A stretch of DNA of 64,000 nt. Source: Flavobacteriales bacterium. GTDB taxonomy: Bacteria; Bacteroidota; Bacteroidia; NS11-12g; UBA955. Position numbers and translations under genes: made by a program. Below, piece after piece: positions 1 through 11,185 of this stretch. The DNA lies in the NCBI GenBank assembly GCA_947496375.1, contig CANMCY010000004.1:1-64000 (forward strand). The letters are read 5' to 3'. Below the pieces are notes generated by a model. It was given only the letters and a program-made list of their open reading frames with translations. It was not told the origin of the DNA and made no database searches. Positions within the stretch are counted from its first letter, which is position 1. Each line of letters starts with the position of its first letter.

Positions 1-389
1 CCAACAAATGCATATTTTCCGATATCATGGCCACAAACTATGGTGGCGTTTGCACCGATACTGGCTCCTTTTCCCACATGGGTTTTTGCATAACTGCCAC
101 GTCGGTTTACCGCACTGCGTGGGTTTACCACGTTAGTAAACACACAACTAGGACCCAAAAAAACATCATCATCGCATGTTACACCGGTATAGATGCTAAC
201 GTTATTCTGAATTTTCACATTGTTCCCCAAAACTACTTCGGGACTGATTACCACATTTTGTCCGATGTTGCAGTTTTCACCAATGACACAACCCGTCATT
301 AAATGAGAAAAGTGCCAGATTCTTGTACCATTTCCTATCTGGCAACCGTCATCAATTACAGCGGTGGGGTGTACAGTAAAATTATTCAT
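1..389 (-). CDS. WbpD/WlbB-like sugar N-acetyltransferase (left-handed beta-helix), 3' end cut by window
   Basis: The first 129 residues are visible; the C-terminus lies outside the window. The protein is built of hexapeptide repeats (for example IGENCN, LGNNVK, IGANAT), the mark of left-handed beta-helix acyltransferases. The segments [23 protein letters not shown] and [13 protein letters not shown] closely resemble WbpD/WlbB, which acetylates the 3-amino group of UDP-2-acetamido-3-amino-glucuronate during surface polysaccharide synthesis. The start ATG overlaps the stop of the upstream Fe-S oxidoreductase as TGATG, so the two are probably translationally coupled. The family is seen in the sequence; the exact sugar substrate is inferred from family resemblance. 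Confidence 0.82.
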   Translation of the reverse strand, partial: MNNFTVHPTAVIDDGCQIGNGTRIWHFSHLMTGCVIGENCNIGQNVVISPEVVLGNNVKIQNNVSIYTGVTCDDDVFLGPSCVFTNVVNPRSAVNRRGSYAKTHVGKGASIGANATIVCGHDIGKYAFV

Positions 390-1684
390 CAGCTGCGTGT
401 CCAGTTTGCTTTATCCATCTGGCTCATTTGCCATGGCGCACCGTTGTTTTCCAGGTTGGTGAACATGTTGTTGAGTTCAGATGGTGCAGCACTTTTTTCC
501 ATTACCTGATATTGGCGCATCTGCACAATAATATCCACCGGATTAATATTTACCGGACAGGCCTCTGCACAAGCGTTACAGGTTGTGCAGGCCCACAATT
601 CCTCCGATGAAATGTAGGAATGCAGGTCTTTATCGTCTGTGATACCGGCATCGCGATTTTTCCCAACCTCTTCAAGGCGGTCGCGGGTATCCATCATGAT
701 TTTTCGCGGACTGAGTTTTTTGCCGGTAATATTAGCCGGACAGACACTGCTGCAGCGGCCACATTCTGTGCAGGTGTAGGCATCCATCAGGTTTTTCCAT
801 GTCAAATCCTGCACATCACGGGCACCAAAACCGGCAGGTGGCTGATATCCTTCGGGCGGAGTTGCTGAAGGGTCCATCATTAGTTTTACCTCAGTGGTAA
901 CACTTTCCATATTAGAAAACTCCCCTTTGGATTTAAGGGGTGTGTAGTACACATTGGGAAAACTCATAATAATATGCCAGTGCTTGGAATAGGGTACATA
1001 ATTTAAGAAGATCAAAATACCTATAAAATGAAACCACCAGGCCCCACGCTCAGCAATCACCAAAAAATCTGTACTAAAACCATCCATCAAAGGAACCAAA
1101 AATTGACTGACCGGAAAGCTACCGGCCTGCAAATAATGTGCAGCTCCTCTTGACTGTAAAATTTGGTCGGCTGCATTCATTTTGAGCAAAGCAGCCATCA
1201 ATATAACCTCTACAATCAGGATAATGGTTGCGTCTTTTATCGGCCAATCCTTCAGTTCAGGTGCGTTCAGTCGGGGTACTTTCACAACAAACCTGCGCGC
1301 AAGGAAAACCACACAGGCAATAATCACCAACAATGCAAGAATTTCAAAAAACCCTATAGCAAAATTGTAAAGTCCACCCATGAAGGAAAACAGCCGATGT
1401 GTGCCGAACAACCCATCCAACAAAATTTCCAGAACTTCTATGTTGATGAGCACAAAACCCAGATAAACAAACAGGTGAAAAACAGCAGCTACAGGCCTTT
1501 TGGTCATTTTGCTCTGACCCATGGCAACCCACAGCATTTGTTTCCATCGCGCTGCGGGGTTGTCGGAAAGATCAATGTCGCGACCGGTGAGGATATTGCG
1601 GCGTATAAACCGCACCCTGCCTGCAAAAAACCAAATGCCGGTGCCTAAGCACAGGGCGAAAAGGATTTGTGAAATCCACTGCAT
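389..1684 (-). CDS. Membrane Fe-S oxidoreductase, two 4Fe-4S clusters (HdrE/NarI-type membrane part plus ferredoxin domain)
   Basis: 431 residues. The N-terminal two-thirds has about five hydrophobic segments (near 3-22, 66-88, 105-130, 150-168, 215-232). The C-terminal part carries two ferredoxin motifs, [12 protein letters not shown] at about 305 and [12 protein letters not shown] at about 366. This is the architecture of quinone-linked electron transfer subunits related to heterodisulfide reductase and nitrate reductase gamma chains. In Bacteroidota such a gene is often followed by a CCG-domain Fe-S protein; here an acetyltransferase follows with a TGATG overlap. The electron donor is unknown. 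A near-consensus -7 box TATTTTCG lies at 1690-1697, 5 nt before the start codon. Confidence 0.85.
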   Translation of the reverse strand: MQWISQILFALCLGTGIWFFAGRVRFIRRNILTGRDIDLSDNPAARWKQMLWVAMGQSKMTKRPVAAVFHLFVYLGFVLINIEVLEILLDGLFGTHRLFSFMGGLYNFAIGFFEILALLVIIACVVFLARRFVVKVPRLNAPELKDWPIKDATIILIVEVILMAALLKMNAADQILQSRGAAHYLQAGSFPVSQFLVPLMDGFSTDFLVIAERGAWWFHFIGILIFLNYVPYSKHWHIIMSFPNVYYTPLKSKGEFSNMESVTTEVKLMMDPSATPPEGYQPPAGFGARDVQDLTWKNLMDAYTCTECGRCSSVCPANITGKKLSPRKIMMDTRDRLEEVGKNRDAGITDDKDLHSYISSEELWACTTCNACAEACPVNINPVDIIVQMRQYQVMEKSAAPSELNNMFTNLENNGAPWQMSQMDKANWTRS

Positions 1685-1708
1685 GTGTGCGAAAATAACG
1701 AAAATGGG

Positions 1709-2650
1709 TTACAATGCCGGTAAACCCAAACAGGTTTGTCGGTATTCCGCGATCATTTCTTCAACAATTTCAGCGGCAGTGGGTATAGAATGGATAAGTG
1801 CACTCACCTGTCCAATCTCAAGTTCACCCTCATCCATATCGCCTTCAAACATGCCTTTTTTTGCCCTTCCGCGGCCTAATAAGGCAGTTAATTCCTCGGT
1901 TGATGCATCTTTATTGTACGCCTCCATCACATCGCGGTAAAACTTGTTTTTTAACAAACGAACCGGGGTAAGTTCTTTCAATGTCAGCTGGGTATCCCCG
2001 TCACCTGCATCGATGATGGCCTGTTTAAAATGGTCATGGGCAGAACTTTCTCTGCTGGCAGCAAACCTGCTGCCTACCTGTACGCCTTCAGCGCCCAGAC
2101 ACAATGCCGCGGCCATGGCTTTACCGCTGCTGATACCGCCAGCGGCAATCAGCGGCAAACTGCATACTTCGCGCACCATGGGAATAAGGCACATAGTGGT
2201 CGTTTCCTCACGACCGTTGTGACCACCTGCTTCAAAACCCTCCGCCACAATGGCGTCTACCCCTGCTGATTCACATTTTTTGGCAAATTTGGTATTGGCA
2301 ACCACATGAACCACCGTAATACCCCGTTCTTTCAACCAGGAGGTCCAGGTCGCAGGATTGCCGGCACTGGTAAATACGATTTTAACCCCTTCTTCGGCAA
2401 TGATGTTCATGTGATCTTCAATGTTCGGATATAACAATGGCACATTCACTCCAAAAGGTTTTTGGGTGGCTTGTTTACATTTTTGAATGTGGCTGCGCAG
2501 GATTTCAGGATACATGCTGCCACTGCCTATGAGGCCCAGACCACCGGCATTACTAACTGCCGATGCCAGCTCCCAGCCACTGCACCAAATCATTCCACCC
2601 TGTATAATGGGATATTGTATGCCTAACAAAGTTGTTATGCTGTTATCCAT
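1709..2650 (-). CDS. Nitronate monooxygenase-like FMN flavoprotein (NPD/FabK family)
   Basis: 313 residues with the TIM-barrel pattern of 2-nitropropane dioxygenase/FabK proteins: N-terminal YPIIQGGMIWCSG, then GFEAGGHNG, the phosphate-binding IAAGGISSGKA and GAEGVQVGSRF. These segments bind FMN in the family, whose members oxidise alkyl nitronates or reduce enoyl-ACP. Nothing here picks between those activities, although GFEAGGHNG is typical of the nitronate monooxygenase branch. The gene overlaps the 3' end of pyrF by 8 bases, so it is probably cotranscribed with it and not with the downstream oxidoreductase, which has its own candidate promoter. Confidence 0.85.
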   Translation of the reverse strand: MDNSITTLLGIQYPIIQGGMIWCSGWELASAVSNAGGLGLIGSGSMYPEILRSHIQKCKQATQKPFGVNVPLLYPNIEDHMNIIAEEGVKIVFTSAGNPATWTSWLKERGITVVHVVANTKFAKKCESAGVDAIVAEGFEAGGHNGREETTTMCLIPMVREVCSLPLIAAGGISSGKAMAAALCLGAEGVQVGSRFAASRESSAHDHFKQAIIDAGDGDTQLTLKELTPVRLLKNKFYRDVMEAYNKDASTEELTALLGRGRAKKGMFEGDMDEGELEIGQVSALIHSIPTAAEIVEEMIAEYRQTCLGLPAL

Positions 2651-3464
2651 GTTGCTTTTTTTGAATCAACTGCAACGCCATTTCTTCCTGTAATTTATGG
2701 GCTTCGGCTGCGGCAGCTTCAGCAAAATCTTCGCCGGAAGAGGCATACAAAATACCACGCGAACTATTCACAAGTAAACCGGCATCGGAGTTAAGTCCGG
2801 CATGGCTTATATCAGACAGACTGCCTCCCTGAGCCCCTACACCCGGAACCAAAAGGAAATGTTCGGGGATTTGTTTGCGAATGGCGGCCACGTGCTCGGC
2901 GCGGGTAGCACCCACCACAAACATCAGGTTATCGGGATTGCCCCATTTACAAACCGTTTCTATTACCCGCTCATAGAGTTTTTGTCCCTGGTATTCCTGC
3001 AGTTGAAAATTAGCATGGCCCGGGTTGCTCGTCAATGCGAGGCAAATAATCCATTTATCTTTAAACTCAAGGAACGGCCTAAGACTATCCTCCCCCATAT
3101 AGGGAGCTACTGTAACTGCATCAAAATCCATGGCTTCAAAAAAAGCTCGTGCATACATGCTGCTGGTATTTCCAATATCACCGCGCTTCGCATCGGCGAT
3201 ACGAAAAACCGATTTGGGCAGATACTGCAAGGTTTCCTCCATCCACGACCAGCCTTTGGGGCCATATTGTTCGTAAAATGCTGTATTAATTTTGTAAGAG
3301 ACGCTGAAAGGCAGGGTTGATTGTATAATCTGGCGGTTAAACTCCACCATGGCATCGCCGTTTTGGGGCAAATGCATAGGTAGTCTAGCCATTTCAGTAT
3401 CGAGCCCAGTACAGAGGTAGCTTTGCTTTGAAAATATTTGATATACCAGTTCTTGGCGGGTCAC
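2643..3464 (-). CDS. pyrF: Orotidine 5'-phosphate decarboxylase (GTG start)
   Basis: 273 residues, the longer group 2 form of OMP decarboxylase. It catalyses the last step of UMP synthesis, decarboxylation of orotidylate. The catalytic Lys/Asp segment DAKRGDIGNTS is intact, as are VTVAPYMGEDSLRPF and the phosphate-binding VPGVGAQGG near the C-terminus. The start codon is GTG at 3464-3462. A near-consensus -7 box (TAACTTCG, 3469-3476) ends 4 nt before it, so transcription probably starts at or next to the GTG. pyrE, which makes its substrate, is also in this window at 49.3 kb but is not linked to it. Confidence 0.95.
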   Translation of the reverse strand: MTRQELVYQIFSKQSYLCTGLDTEMARLPMHLPQNGDAMVEFNRQIIQSTLPFSVSYKINTAFYEQYGPKGWSWMEETLQYLPKSVFRIADAKRGDIGNTSSMYARAFFEAMDFDAVTVAPYMGEDSLRPFLEFKDKWIICLALTSNPGHANFQLQEYQGQKLYERVIETVCKWGNPDNLMFVVGATRAEHVAAIRKQIPEHFLLVPGVGAQGGSLSDISHAGLNSDAGLLVNSSRGILYASSGEDFAEAAAAEAHKLQEEMALQLIQKKQHG

Positions 3465-3499
3465 GTTGCGAAGTTACGCAGTATTTTTTAACAACGCAG

Positions 3500-3548
3500 A
3501 GACCTTCCAGGTCTTAGACCTTCAAGGTTTTGCGCGCGTCCGCGCGCG
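3500..3548. repeat. Compound palindromic repeat element
   Basis: Two adjacent 15-bp near-copies, AGACCTTCCAGGTCT (3500-3514) and AGACCTTCAAGGTTT (3516-3530), are each largely self-complementary. A GC-only palindrome CGCGCG-TC-CGCGCG (3533-3546) follows. The block fills the gap between the divergently read pyrF 5' region and the 3' end of the TonB receptor gene. It resembles intergenic palindromic repeats rather than a terminator, since no T-tract follows. Function unknown. Confidence 0.55.
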
Positions 3549-3551
3549 AGG

Positions 3552-5507
3552 CTAGTTGCCTAATCGTGCTATTAATCCCGCCTTTACCCATCTCCCCGGC
3601 AATTGCACATTGCCCAGATCCATCATAGGGCTGTCAAAAACATTGGTGGCTTCTGCAAACAAGTTTAGTTTTTTTAAGTTGGCCGTAAGCCGCACATCCA
3701 TGGCCAGGGCATAAGGATACGCCGTTTCCATTGTGCTTCCGGGTAGTTTATAACCACCCATTCTTTTCTGCAAATATGCCAGTGTGGTCAGGTTTACACG
3801 CTTGTGCAACTTCCAATCGCCCTGTAAGGTAAATTTTCTCCCAATAAAATCCAGTGCGTAATTGCTTTCAAAACCCTCACTTTTCTTGTCGGCATTCATG
3901 ATTAGAAAACCTGCCGAAATACGCTGCAATACCTTGGCTATGTGTTTTTGGGGTGTGTATTCCCAATAACCATCCACTCCATAATAAAACACCTTGGTTA
4001 AATTGGCCGCTGAATCAACTGCGCTGCCGGTAAAACGCACCCAGTCAATAAGATTGCGACCATCTCGGCTAAATGCCGCCAGCCTAAACAAGTGCTGTTT
4101 AAATCGAACCTGTGAACCCAGCTCATAACATATTGCTTCTTCCGGCTTTAGCAGTTTGCTTCCCTTGGCACCTCCAATATTATAGTAAAGGTCTGTGTAG
4201 GTTGGAAATCTGAATGACTTGTTGACTGAGGCAAAAACCTTTGAATTACCCATCTTCTTTGCCATTTCAATACCCGGGAAAATGCCATTTCCAAAAGCTG
4301 AATTATGGTTAAACAAAATACCGCCTGAAACAACCCAATCTTTCCATTGTGTTTTATCTTCAAGATAGCCGCTCCAGTTCTCCCTGCGGGCGCTGCGGGT
4401 GAAACGCGCTCCCTCCGGACCAAAGGGAACTCTAAGGGTATCGCCCGGTTCGCCCAACACATTGCTGCGTATAAATTCACTTCGGTATTCCAAGCCCAGC
4501 GCCAATATGTGCACGCCAAATTTCCTTGAAATATTGGTCATACCGCCACGGTTTAAGCTTTGGTGGTAGTTGTGGCCTGCGTACCATGAAGGCGCCGTGT
4601 CTTTCCCCTTTACATACCGACTGCCTGTTTTGACAAACCACCCATCGCCTTCCCTGTAAAGCTCAAACCGGTCATGATTGTAGCGATAATATGAATTGCC
4701 CACCCATTGCCATTTACCCCACTGGTATTCCCAATGCACGTTGATCATGCGGGTTTGGGTGTATTCTTGCTGCAAAGGAAATCGGCTGCTGTAAAAATTC
4801 TGTGCACCAAAACGCTTGTTACCAATTCCGGCATTCGCCCATATTTTGCCCACCTTGTCCTTGCGGTAAATCTGGCCAAACAGGTTGTTCTGTTCCATGT
4901 CCGTGTTTTTAATATATCCGTCATGCGCTATTCTTTGGCCTGACAAACCCACACCCCAGCCATTGCGATATGCCGAAGCACCGGCAGCAAGACGATTAAA
5001 TCCGTTTTCACCGCCAAATACGGAAGCAAATGCCCCATTTCTATCAGGAAGCTGGGTGGTGAAATTAACCGCTCCGGACATGGCTTTGGGGCCATAAATC
5101 CGGGAAGCCCCGTTAGCACTGATTTCAGCCCCGCTATACAATTCCTGTGGCAACGGCATATTCAGGTTATGGTGTCCGGTCTGAGCATCAGACATGGGCA
5201 CACCGTCTAGCATAATCAACGTTTGTTCGTAATTACCTCCGCGAACGCTTAAATCTCCCTGAACGCCAAGCCCCCCGCGGCTGCGTAAATCCAGCCAGGG
5301 CAAATAATCCAGGTAGTCCTCTACACTGTGAACCGGGGCCTTCTGCAAATCCTTGGAATTTACCAAGGTAAGCATTCGCGCCGACTGGTTTATATTTCCC
5401 CGGGTACGGCCATCAAACAACATCAGTGTATCAATCTGCAGGGTGTCCTGTGCGATTATCAGACCAGCCGACAACAGCAAAACAATGCTCAAAATTCCTT
5501 TTCGCAT
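3552..5507 (-). CDS. TonB-dependent outer-membrane receptor (BtuB-like)
   Basis: 651 residues from the ATG at 5507. The reading frame is open 40 codons further upstream, but 5507 begins a clear signal peptide (MRKGILSIVLLLSAGLIIAQ) and sits 14 nt after a consensus -7 box. The plug domain follows at about residues 45-160 (SVEDYLDYLPWLDLRSRG, LSVRGGNYEQTLIMLDGVPM, SRIYGPKAMSGAVNF). The rest is a beta-barrel ending NVFDSPMMDLGNVQLPGRWVKAG. There is no N-terminal carboxypeptidase-regulatory domain, so it is closer to BtuB/FecA-type receptors than to SusC. The ligand is unknown. It would be energised by ExbB/ExbD such as those at 37.7-38.8 kb. Confidence 0.9.
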   Translation of the reverse strand: MRKGILSIVLLLSAGLIIAQDTLQIDTLMLFDGRTRGNINQSARMLTLVNSKDLQKAPVHSVEDYLDYLPWLDLRSRGGLGVQGDLSVRGGNYEQTLIMLDGVPMSDAQTGHHNLNMPLPQELYSGAEISANGASRIYGPKAMSGAVNFTTQLPDRNGAFASVFGGENGFNRLAAGASAYRNGWGVGLSGQRIAHDGYIKNTDMEQNNLFGQIYRKDKVGKIWANAGIGNKRFGAQNFYSSRFPLQQEYTQTRMINVHWEYQWGKWQWVGNSYYRYNHDRFELYREGDGWFVKTGSRYVKGKDTAPSWYAGHNYHQSLNRGGMTNISRKFGVHILALGLEYRSEFIRSNVLGEPGDTLRVPFGPEGARFTRSARRENWSGYLEDKTQWKDWVVSGGILFNHNSAFGNGIFPGIEMAKKMGNSKVFASVNKSFRFPTYTDLYYNIGGAKGSKLLKPEEAICYELGSQVRFKQHLFRLAAFSRDGRNLIDWVRFTGSAVDSAANLTKVFYYGVDGYWEYTPQKHIAKVLQRISAGFLIMNADKKSEGFESNYALDFIGRKFTLQGDWKLHKRVNLTTLAYLQKRMGGYKLPGSTMETAYPYALAMDVRLTANLKKLNLFAEATNVFDSPMMDLGNVQLPGRWVKAGLIARLGN

Positions 5508-5521
5508 GGGTTGTAAGGATA

Positions 5522-5529
5522 CAAAAATA
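5522..5529 (-). promoter_or_regulatory. -7 promoter element TATTTTTG for the TonB receptor
   Basis: A perfect match to the Bacteroidota TAnnTTTG element on the minus strand, ending 14 nt before the ATG at 5507. It supports this start over the upstream in-frame start. Confidence 0.5.
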
Positions 5530-5562
5530 GGGGAATACAGATGGTTTAAATGATACCAAAAG

Positions 5563-5588
5563 AAAAGGGAGCCCGTGGGCTCCCTTTT
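5563..5588 (-). terminator. Intrinsic terminator of katG
   Basis: A 12-bp perfect stem, AAAAGGGAGCCC / GGGCTCCCTTTT, with a 2-nt apex (effective loop slightly larger). It starts 22 nt past the katG stop and ends in T-rich sequence on the minus strand. Confidence 0.85.
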
Positions 5589-5610
5589 GAAAAGATTAAA
5601 ACAGTAATTA

Positions 5611-7854
<2,244 letters not shown>

Positions 7855-8145
7855 TACCGCCATTGTTTACGCTATCACGACAATTATTCACCGCAAATTT
7901 CAGCAGTAAAAACGGATTTTAAAAGTAACTTGTGTTGCACATTAAATGATTTTTATTGGGGTGATCCCACATCCGTCTGTATTATAGCCAAGCGGCATAC
8001 ATGCCTATATTTTTGTCTAACAAATTAGCCATGGATTTTAACCATTACGATAGTAGCATACATTAGATGGTTTATGTAAGCCGGCTCAAAGACCGGGTTT
8101 TGAACTTTTAAGTCCTAAGCATAAAAGTTGTTAATTTGCCAATGC
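7855..8145. other. Divergent intergenic region katG / GT87 gene
   Basis: About 300 bases with no plausible gene on either strand. It must hold the katG promoter (minus) and the promoter of the GT87-like gene (plus). A TATTTTTG element on the plus strand at 8008-8015 and a one-mismatch TTAATTTG at 8131-8138, next to the ATG, are the only promoter-like signals I see. Confidence 0.5.
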
Positions 8146-9339
8146 ATGCAACTCCAAAATAGGATTGTCCACCATCCCGCATTTTTAGCCATCATTTATG
8201 CTGTTTTGACATTGTTCATCAGTATCCGCGCCTACAACGCCCCCGGTGGTGAAATGCCAGGCTTTGAGGGTCGAGTAACCGCCTATAACAATTACCTGAT
8301 TTTCAGCAACAGTTTTGGTCATCTTTTGGAGGGTAAGAACCTGTATTCCCAATATCCTTCAGAACAATATGATGTGTTTAAATATTCTCCCACATTTGCA
8401 ATGCTGTTTGCACCGATAGCGGCTCTTCCGCATGGTGTGGGATTGTCTGTCTGGAATTTACTAAACGCTCTCGTCTTTTTATATGCTATAAAGAAACTAT
8501 CCTTGCCACCCATACGCGAACTGGGTTTTGGCCTGCTAGCCATTCCTGAAATTTTTACAACCACATCCAACAGCCAGAGTAATTTACTCATTGCCGGGCT
8601 GCTTATACTGGCTTTTGTAAACCTGGAACGAGGTAAAATCTTTCTGCCTATTTTGTTTATCTCGCTCACTGTTTATATCAAATTGTTTGGTGTTTTGTTC
8701 TTTGCTTTGGTGTTACTATACCCGCAGCGATTGAAGATGATACTGACATCGTGCGCTGTGATGTTTATGCTGTTCATTTTGCCAATCCCTTTTGGAGGTT
8801 GGGAACGTCTTTTCCAGCATTACCAAGAATATTTTGGATTGCTTTCAGGAGATCATGGATATTTCGTAAAATACAGTGTGATGGGCTGGTTTAAAAGCTG
8901 GTTTAACTGGCAACCCAACAAAAACAGCATTGTAATAATCGGACTGTTAATACAGTGTTTTCCGCTGCTGCTCAGAAATCACTTTGATAATCGCCTTTTT
9001 AGAACATACTATGCCGCATCGTGGCTTATCTGGCTGGTTATTTTCAACCACATGGCCGAAAGTGCCACGTTTATTATTGCGGTCGCCGGTATTTTTCTGT
9101 GGTATTTTTCCCTGCCGGAAAGAAAACCCTGGCATATCGTGGTGTTAGCCCCCGTAATGCTCTTTACTTGCCTTGGCCCCTCAGACCTTTACCCTAAAAT
9201 GTGGAGGATGCTGATTGTAGAAACCTGGCAAATGAAGGTGTTTCCCTGTATGGTTATATGGCTCATTTGCCTTGCGCAGCTGATTTTGCCGGCTCTCAAA
9301 AAAACCGTTTCTTCAAGACAAACGCCAGCCGCACCATAA
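8146..9339 (+). CDS. GT87-like polytopic membrane protein (DUF2029, mannosyltransferase-type fold)
   Basis: 397 residues from the ATG at 8146; a TTG six codons earlier is less likely. About ten hydrophobic segments cover most of the length. The N-terminal loop EGKNLYSQYPSEQYDVFKYSPTFAMLFAP is typical of the DUF2029/GT87 family (the Y-x-Y-x-P-type loop after the first membrane segment), whose mycobacterial members are polyprenyl-phosphate-mannose mannosyltransferases. The acceptor here is unknown. The gene stands alone and converges on acr3, overlapping its 3' end by 44 bases, with no visible terminator between them. Confidence 0.75.
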   Translation: MQLQNRIVHHPAFLAIIYAVLTLFISIRAYNAPGGEMPGFEGRVTAYNNYLIFSNSFGHLLEGKNLYSQYPSEQYDVFKYSPTFAMLFAPIAALPHGVGLSVWNLLNALVFLYAIKKLSLPPIRELGFGLLAIPEIFTTTSNSQSNLLIAGLLILAFVNLERGKIFLPILFISLTVYIKLFGVLFFALVLLYPQRLKMILTSCAVMFMLFILPIPFGGWERLFQHYQEYFGLLSGDHGYFVKYSVMGWFKSWFNWQPNKNSIVIIGLLIQCFPLLLRNHFDNRLFRTYYAASWLIWLVIFNHMAESATFIIAVAGIFLWYFSLPERKPWHIVVLAPVMLFTCLGPSDLYPKMWRMLIVETWQMKVFPCMVIWLICLAQLILPALKKTVSSRQTPAAP

Positions 9340-10330
9340 GAATCAGTACGGGTACTTCCACCAAGGGTCCTATTACCCCTGCAAAAGCCTGTCCGCTGTT
9401 CAATCCAAAAACACCTATGGCCACCGCGATGGCAAGTTCAAAGTTATTACCGGCAGCCGAGAAAGATACCGATGCTGTCTCAGAATAGGCCGCACCCAGT
9501 TTTTTAGCCACAAAAAACATCAGACCGAACATGATACAGAAATACAACACCAGTGGTATGGCAACACGAACCACATCCAGCGGCAGTTTTACCATAAGCT
9601 CACCTTTTAGCGAAAACATAACGACAATGGTGAGCAACAACGCAGTAAGGGTAATCGGGGAAATACGAGGAATAAATTTCTGGTTGTACCAAACCTCGCC
9701 TTTCCACGCAATCAGCCCGTAACGACTTACCAACCCCATTAAAAACGGGATACCCAGATAAATTCCTACTGTTTTGGCAATTTCTGCAATACCAATGTTG
9801 ACGTGTATCGCATCTAATCCGAATATCGGTGGCATAACTTCCAGAAAAAACCAGGCATAAATACTGAAAAGCAATAACTGCAGTATGCTGTTGATTCCAA
9901 CCAGTGCGGCTATATATTCACGGTTTCCCTCAGCGAGCTCGTTCCAAACAATTACCATGGCAATACAGGGGGCAATGCCAATCAATATGAGACCTGAAAC
10001 ATATTCAGGACTGTCAGACAGGAAAAACACGCTTAACCCAAACATCAGCAATGGGCCTACGATCCAAGTAATCAACAGGTTGGAAATGAGCAATTTCTTG
10101 TTGTTAAATAAGCTTGAAATTTTCTCATATCGCACTTTAGCCAGGGGTGGATACATCATCAGAATTAGCCCCACAGCAAGGGGTGTATTCGTGGTGCCAT
10201 CGCCCATTCCCTGAATAAGGGCAGGAACGGATGGGAAAAACACGCCTATGGCTACTCCTGCAGCCATAGCGAGAAATATCCAAAGAGTGAGGTAGCGGTC
10301 TAAAAACCCAAGTCTTTTATTGCCTGGCAT
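9296..10330 (-). CDS. acr3: Arsenite efflux permease ACR3
   Basis: 344 residues from the ATG at 10330 (MPGNKRLGF). About ten membrane segments. GIAPCIAMVIVWNELAEG contains the essential cysteine of ACR3 permeases, and AAGNNFELAIAVAIGVFG is the conserved second half motif. It exports arsenite produced by the upstream ArsC. It begins 1 nt after the arsC stop, so arsR-arsC-acr3 form one operon. The frame is open 13 codons further upstream inside arsC, but the chosen start gives the usual ACR3 N-terminus. Confidence 0.95.
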   Translation of the reverse strand: MPGNKRLGFLDRYLTLWIFLAMAAGVAIGVFFPSVPALIQGMGDGTTNTPLAVGLILMMYPPLAKVRYEKISSLFNNKKLLISNLLITWIVGPLLMFGLSVFFLSDSPEYVSGLILIGIAPCIAMVIVWNELAEGNREYIAALVGINSILQLLLFSIYAWFFLEVMPPIFGLDAIHVNIGIAEIAKTVGIYLGIPFLMGLVSRYGLIAWKGEVWYNQKFIPRISPITLTALLLTIVVMFSLKGELMVKLPLDVVRVAIPLVLYFCIMFGLMFFVAKKLGAAYSETASVSFSAAGNNFELAIAVAIGVFGLNSGQAFAGVIGPLVEVPVLILMVRLAFVLKKRFF

Positions 10331-10331
10331 A

Positions 10332-10757
10332 TTATTGAGAATTAATATATTGTTGAACAAAGGAAGCACACCAGACTTTAATTAAATTTCGGGTGTGCTC
10401 AAACGCTTGTTTTACTTCCGCATCTGTACCTGTCGCTTTGGCGGGATCGGGAAAGTTCTCATGATGCAGCATCGCTATAGAGGGAAACCATGGACACCTT
10501 TCCCGCGCATGATCACAAACGGTAATCACATGGTCAAATTCGATTTGCTTGTATTCGTCCACATGGTTGCTGGTGTGATGTGCTATGTCCAGACCATCTT
10601 CAGCCATGATTGCAATCGCTCCGGGGTTTAAACCATGGGTTTCCACACCGGCACTATACACTTCTACTTTATCGCCACCCATTTGCTCCAAATAGCCATG
10701 CGCCATCTGACTGCGACAAGAATTACCGGTACACAAAACTAAAATGCGGGTTTTCAT
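10332..10757 (-). CDS. arsC: Arsenate reductase, thioredoxin-coupled (low-MW phosphatase fold)
   Basis: 141 residues. The N-terminal P-loop LCTGNSCRSQMAHG gives the nucleophile Cys9, and the redox pair Cys81 and Cys88 sits in VCDHARERCPWFP. This three-cysteine arrangement is that of the thioredoxin-dependent ArsC class (staphylococcal type), which reduces arsenate to arsenite. The start ATG at 10757 overlaps the arsR stop (TGATG), indicating translational coupling; an ATG two codons earlier is possible. Confidence 0.95.
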   Translation of the reverse strand: MKTRILVLCTGNSCRSQMAHGYLEQMGGDKVEVYSAGVETHGLNPGAIAIMAEDGLDIAHHTSNHVDEYKQIEFDHVITVCDHARERCPWFPSIAMLHHENFPDPAKATGTDAEVKQAFEHTRNLIKVWCASFVQQYINSQ

Positions 10758-11089
10758 CAGCATTTGGGTTGGTTATCTAAATCCAGTGTTTTAAAAAACT
10801 TTTTTAGCGTTTTTCTCGCTTCATCCCACACTAAAGGATCAATACAATAGCAAATATTAGGGCCACTGATAGTTCCTTTGATGAGTCCAACGTTTTTCAA
10901 CTCCTTCAGATGCTGGCTTACCGTACTTTGAGATAAAGGCAACTCATCCACAATCTGACCACACATACAGGCGTTTTTTTCAATCAGTACCCTTAAAATG
11001 GCAATACGCGCAGGGTGCGACAAGGCGTTGGCAAAATCAGCAATTTTGTTGTCTTTGTTACTAAACTCTTCGGTTTTACTGGTTCCCAT
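10757..11089 (-). CDS. arsR: ArsR/SmtB-family repressor of the ars operon
   Basis: 110 residues from the ATG at 11089. A winged helix is evident: LSHPARIAILRVL, then ELPLSQSTVSQHLKELKNVGLI as the recognition helix region. Cys41 and Cys43 (ACMCGQIVDEL) match the metalloid-binding Cys pair of ArsR proteins. An ATG at 11107 is in frame, but it lies within a degenerate copy of the operator, so 11089 is preferred. It should repress the arsR-arsC-acr3 operon until arsenite or antimonite binds. Confidence 0.93.
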   Translation of the reverse strand: MGTSKTEEFSNKDNKIADFANALSHPARIAILRVLIEKNACMCGQIVDELPLSQSTVSQHLKELKNVGLIKGTISGPNICYCIDPLVWDEARKTLKKFFKTLDLDNQPKC

Positions 11090-11097
11090 AAAACTTA

Positions 11098-11113
11098 ATC
11101 GCAACATTACGCT
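11098..11113. promoter_or_regulatory. Degenerate second ArsR-operator-like site
   Basis: ATCGCAACATTACGCT matches the palindromic operator at 11117-11134 in 13 of 16 positions (ATCGCAATATTGCGAT). It lies between that operator and the arsR start codon, suggesting two tandem ArsR dimer sites. Confidence 0.45.
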
Positions 11114-11116
11114 AAT

Positions 11117-11134
11117 TATCGCAATATTGCGATA
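11117..11134. promoter_or_regulatory. ArsR operator, perfect 18-bp palindrome
   Basis: TATCGCAATATTGCGATA is fully self-complementary and lies 27 nt before the arsR start. ArsR-family repressors bind such AT-centred dyads over their own promoters, so this is very probably the autoregulatory operator. Confidence 0.8.
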
Positions 11135-11151
11135 TTAAATATTGGTTAAAT

Positions 11152-11180
11152 AAAAAAGGCCGCTATCAGCGGCCTTTTTG
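11152..11180 (-). terminator. Intrinsic terminator of pnp
   Basis: Stem GGCCGC / GCGGCC with a TATCA loop, flanked by A-run and T-run so that it works on both strands. It lies just after the pnp stop at 11186 and insulates it from the ars promoter. Confidence 0.85.
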
Positions 11181-11185
11181 TATAC

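Noticed and set aside
8008-8015. TATTTTTG as the GT87 gene promoter
   Set aside because: It is a perfect match but 130 nt from the start, in AT-rich sequence where chance matches are likely.
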